From contig JAQGNR010000203.1 in assembly GCA_028291765.1 (NCBI GenBank), positions 1-64,000 on the forward strand: 64,000 nucleotides of DNA. The letters are read 5' to 3'. A program made the position numbers and the translations under genes. The notes beneath the pieces are model-generated. The model did no database searches, was not told the DNA's origin, and saw only the letters and a list, made by a program, of their open reading frames with translations. This DNA comes from Herbaspirillum sp. (GTDB lineage: Bacteria > Pseudomonadota > Gammaproteobacteria > Burkholderiales > Burkholderiaceae_D). Positions 61,553-64,000 of this stretch are shown one piece after another; positions within the stretch are counted from its first letter, which is position 1; each line of letters starts with the position of its first letter.

Positions 61553-61940
61553 TGCGCGCCCCGGCAGAACTGAGCACGTCATATACTCCGCCCAGTTCCG
61601 GATCATTCGGGGCGACGATAGTCCAGTTGCTCTTCTCAGTAAGAGGGTCGACCGGGACGCTGCGTAGGTAGCGCTTTCCAACCAATTCATCAAGCGTTTC
61701 CGGATAGCGGCCCTGATCGCCGAAAAATTTGTCGAGCGCGTCGCGTATCGACGATAGGTTCTGTTGCTGCACCTTGACTTTTCCGCTGTCGAACGCCATG
61801 AAATAGCGCGGCACGGCCAGCGTCAGAAGCAGGCCGATCAGCGCCAGCACAATCACCATTTCGATGAGGGTGAAGCCGCTGTTGCGGGTTGCGATCGTTT
61901 GCCGCGAGCGCGTGGCAGGATGTCGTAGCACGGTCACCAC
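61539..61940 (-). CDS. GspG-like pseudopilin (copy B, paralogue of 18657-19073)
   Basis: This 133-residue prepilin has the signal NSGFTLIEMVIVLALIGLLL and a C-terminal domain with QGRYPETLDELVGKRYLRSV and PVDPLTEKSNWTIV. The same signatures occur at the same place in copy A. It overlaps its upstream neighbour by seven bases and its downstream neighbour by 14, so the operon is tightly coupled. Confidence 0.9.
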   Translation of the reverse strand: MVTVLRHPATRSRQTIATRNSGFTLIEMVIVLALIGLLLTLAVPRYFMAFDSGKVKVQQQNLSSIRDALDKFFGDQGRYPETLDELVGKRYLRSVPVDPLTEKSNWTIVAPNDPELGGVYDVLSSAGARNDTK

Positions 61941-62458
61941 TCCTTGTAGTAAATGCCGTTGAGACCCTGGCGGGTCGACTGCGAGGCTATATCGAATATA
62001 TCCGCGCCCGGCTGGGGAGCGTCGGGCGGGCTTCCGTAACTGCGCAGACTCCAGGTCTGTTCGGCCGGTAGTGTTGCGTCCTGAAAAAACGGGTCGCGCG
62101 GAATGCGGCGCAAAAAGACCAGTCGCACGTGCTTGGGATCTGCCGGATTTTCTATGCCGTTGACCAGTATTTCCAGAGAAGGCGGATAGCCGGATTCGTC
62201 TGCGAGTTTAGGAATCTGACCGGTGTCCGAAGCCTTTTTATAAGCATCGAGTGCGCCGCGAATCTGCCGCAACGCAAGTTTCAGTTCCGTTTCCTTCACG
62301 CGCACCGACGTGATTTCGAAAAGAGGCAGCGCCACCAGCGCCAACAAGCCCACCAAGGCCAGCGTAGTGACCACTTCGATCAGCGTGAAGCCACGCATCT
62401 CCCTGGTATCCATATATTCCAAGGTTGTGTGGCCGAGAGTTCGTCCGTCGCGTTTCAT
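61934..62458 (-). CDS. Type II secretion-like pseudopilin (copy B, paralogue of 19067-19588)
   Basis: This 174-residue prepilin has the signal MRGFTLIEVVTTLALVGLLA and the C-terminal phrases SLEILVNGIENPADPKHVRL, FLRRIPRDPFFQ and RQGLNGIYYKEW, matching copy A. The gene starts at 62458, overlapping the end of the secretin gene by four bases (ATGA). A shorter start at the second or third Met would put the cleavage site closer to the N-terminus, as usual for prepilins. Confidence 0.9.
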   Translation of the reverse strand: MKRDGRTLGHTTLEYMDTREMRGFTLIEVVTTLALVGLLALVALPLFEITSVRVKETELKLALRQIRGALDAYKKASDTGQIPKLADESGYPPSLEILVNGIENPADPKHVRLVFLRRIPRDPFFQDATLPAEQTWSLRSYGSPPDAPQPGADIFDIASQSTRQGLNGIYYKEW

Positions 62459-64000
62459 GTGGATGTTGACTTTTTCTTCAATATGAAGTTTCTGAAATGT
62501 CCGCTATGAATGCACGAAATTGGTGAATCATGGCAGTCGACAGGCAGTAGCCGCGGGGCGTCCACATCCCCGAGAGTCGCTTCGACGAAACTCAGCACCG
62601 CCGAGTTCCATGATATTTCGGGGCCCGCGCCCACAACCGGGATGACGGGACCTGCGGCCGGCGCTGGCGCTGTAGGAGACGGAGCCGCCGGCGCAACAGC
62701 GCCGCCAGGAGCGGTAGGAGCGGGCGGAGTCGGGGCCGGCGCCGGTACCGCCGGCTCGACCTGATTGCCGGCGCCGACTGCTGGATTGACGGGAGTAGAA
62801 CCCGCGCTGGAGACCGGATCGAGACGCAAGGGGTTTTCCCGGATCGCGCCTTCCGTACCCGACCAGACGTCTGCCGTGGCGTCTTCGGCGACGGCCTTGG
62901 CGCGTAAGATGCGGGGAGTGATCGACAGCACTATCTCGGTTTTGGTGCGGTCGCCGTTATTGTTGGAGAACAAACGTCCCAGTATTGGAAGCTGACCGAT
63001 GCCTGGTACTTTGGAAGCGGTATTGCGGTCGGAGTCGCTGATCAATCCGCCAAGAATCTGCGTTTGGCCGTCATGCAGACGCAGGCTCGTCGATACCATC
63101 CGTGTGCCGATCTGGTAGGCGAGGGATCCCGCCGGTCCTGCGATTTCCTTGACGATATTGCTGACTTCGAGATTGAGCAGGATTCCAACGTCCCCTTCGG
63201 GGTAGGTGTGCGGCTGGGCTTCGAGCTTGATGCCGACATCGATATATTGGACCGAGCCTGTAACGACAGGGGTGCCGGTCGATACGGGCGTGACGGTATT
63301 GGTGATGATCGGAACCTTGTCGCCGATGAGAATTTTCGCCTTTTCGTTGTCGCGCACCCGGATGCGCGGGCTGGCCAGCAGATTCGCGTCCGTGTTTTGC
63401 AGTTTGAAATTCAGGGTCGCTTGCAGCGGGGTCGTCAGCAGCTGATTACCGGTCACGTGTTTGAGCGCACCGAATGTCAGCGCACCGCCGGCTGCATCTG
63501 GCGGGGTCGACAAGCTGAAAGTATCCGGCCACTCTATGCCGAGATTGCTTAGTTTGTCGCGCGAAATTTCCAGCACTTCAACCTCAAGCATGACTTCTGC
63601 CTCGGCCAGATCGTGCGCTGCAATGACTCTGGCAGCCACCGACAGCGCTTCAGGCGTATCGCGCAGAACCAGCATGCCGCTGTGTTCATCGACCTGTATT
63701 TCCTTGATCTTCAGCACGTTCTTTAGCATGCTTTGGATATATTTTGCGTCGCCGTTGGAGATCTGGAAAGTACGTACCTTGAGTTCTTGATACTCTTTCT
63801 GTTTCGCCGGAATCGCGGGATAGATGAACATCGTATTGGCGTTGAGCGTTTTCTTTTCAAGCTGGCTTTGCAGCAGAATCAAATCAACTGTGTCTTCGAT
63901 CGTTCCCGACCGTACGAAGATGGTGGTCTTCAAATCGGGCCTCACGTCGCGGTCGAAGATGACATTCAGGCCGGTGGTGCGCGAAAGCGCCTCGAACACC
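62455..64000 (-). CDS. Secretin (GspD/PilQ-like), copy B, N-terminus outside window
   Basis: The visible part has about 514 residues and is the paralogue of the secretin at 19613. It begins within the STN/N0 domain (FEALSRTTGLNVIFDRDVRP) and has N-domains. The secretin core contains VPGIGQLPILGRLF and TEIVLSITPRIL. After the core an Ala/Pro linker leads to ISWNSAVLSFVEATLGDVDA, where copy A has its cohesin-like domain. The rest here is only a short tail ending in FRNFILKKKSTST, so the domain has been lost. The gene runs off the window end, so its lipoprotein and TPR regions cannot be seen. Confidence 0.9.
   Translation of the reverse strand, partial: VFEALSRTTGLNVIFDRDVRPDLKTTIFVRSGTIEDTVDLILLQSQLEKKTLNANTMFIYPAIPAKQKEYQELKVRTFQISNGDAKYIQSMLKNVLKIKEIQVDEHSGMLVLRDTPEALSVAARVIAAHDLAEAEVMLEVEVLEISRDKLSNLGIEWPDTFSLSTPPDAAGGALTFGALKHVTGNQLLTTPLQATLNFKLQNTDANLLASPRIRVRDNEKAKILIGDKVPIITNTVTPVSTGTPVVTGSVQYIDVGIKLEAQPHTYPEGDVGILLNLEVSNIVKEIAGPAGSLAYQIGTRMVSTSLRLHDGQTQILGGLISDSDRNTASKVPGIGQLPILGRLFSNNNGDRTKTEIVLSITPRILRAKAVAEDATADVWSGTEGAIRENPLRLDPVSSAGSTPVNPAVGAGNQVEPAVPAPAPTPPAPTAPGGAVAPAAPSPTAPAPAAGPVIPVVGAGPEISWNSAVLSFVEATLGDVDAPRLLPVDCHDSPISCIHSGHFRNFILKKKSTST

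Overview
The window reads as a chromosomal segment of a Gram-negative betaproteobacterium, most likely Burkholderiales and perhaps near Oxalobacteraceae. The family assignment is inference from gene content: the dapA-bamC order, SlyD with a His-rich tail, MutS and the uL16 hydroxylase. Bases 1-12200 are mostly ordinary housekeeping genes: dapA end, bamC, an MBL hydrolase, an Ala/Pro lipoprotein, the cupin hydroxylase, slyD, a secreted unknown, mutS, dedA, a PACE-type membrane protein with a divergent LysR regulator, a DsbA/FrnE-like protein and tRNA-Lys(CTT).

Directly behind tRNA-Lys lies the C-terminal stump of a tyrosine recombinase whose catalytic Tyr is replaced by His. It is followed by an aromatic-degradation cassette (12.4-17.9 kb): IclR regulator, Rieske oxygenase, SDR, VanB-like reductase and MFS transporter. 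Twin 19-bp sites and a clear sigma70 promoter lie in the divergent control region. This looks like a decayed integrative element.

From 18.1 kb to the end the window is one large envelope and redox island. Two paralogous, minus-strand operons of an atypical type II secretion/type IV pilus-like system flank it. The first (18.1-27.3 kb) has three pseudopilins, a lipoprotein secretin with an extra C-terminal domain, PilP/O/N/M-like proteins, GspE and GspF. The second (61-64 kb, running off the end) has a response regulator, three pseudopilins and a secretin. Between them lie gspG with a lytic transglycosylase, enclosed by a ~280-bp inverted repeat; a Tat-exported CotA-like multicopper oxidase; two SCO proteins; a MauG/CcpA-type diheme protein sandwiched between two large paralogous secreted proteins; a cytochrome c/periplasmic-binding-protein fusion; three further multicopper-oxidase-like proteins with incomplete, partly complementary copper motifs, one of them 2863 residues long with a beta-helix; small secreted proteins; and a NarX/NarL-type kinase and regulator.

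My interpretation is that the island makes, copper-loads, exports and wires up surface oxidases, plausibly for a metal such as Mn(II) or Fe(II) or for extracellular electron transfer. The substrate is not shown by the sequence. The inverted-repeat arms carry the same outward-facing leader upstream of the secretion operon on one side and the oxidase operon on the other, which suggests joint control.
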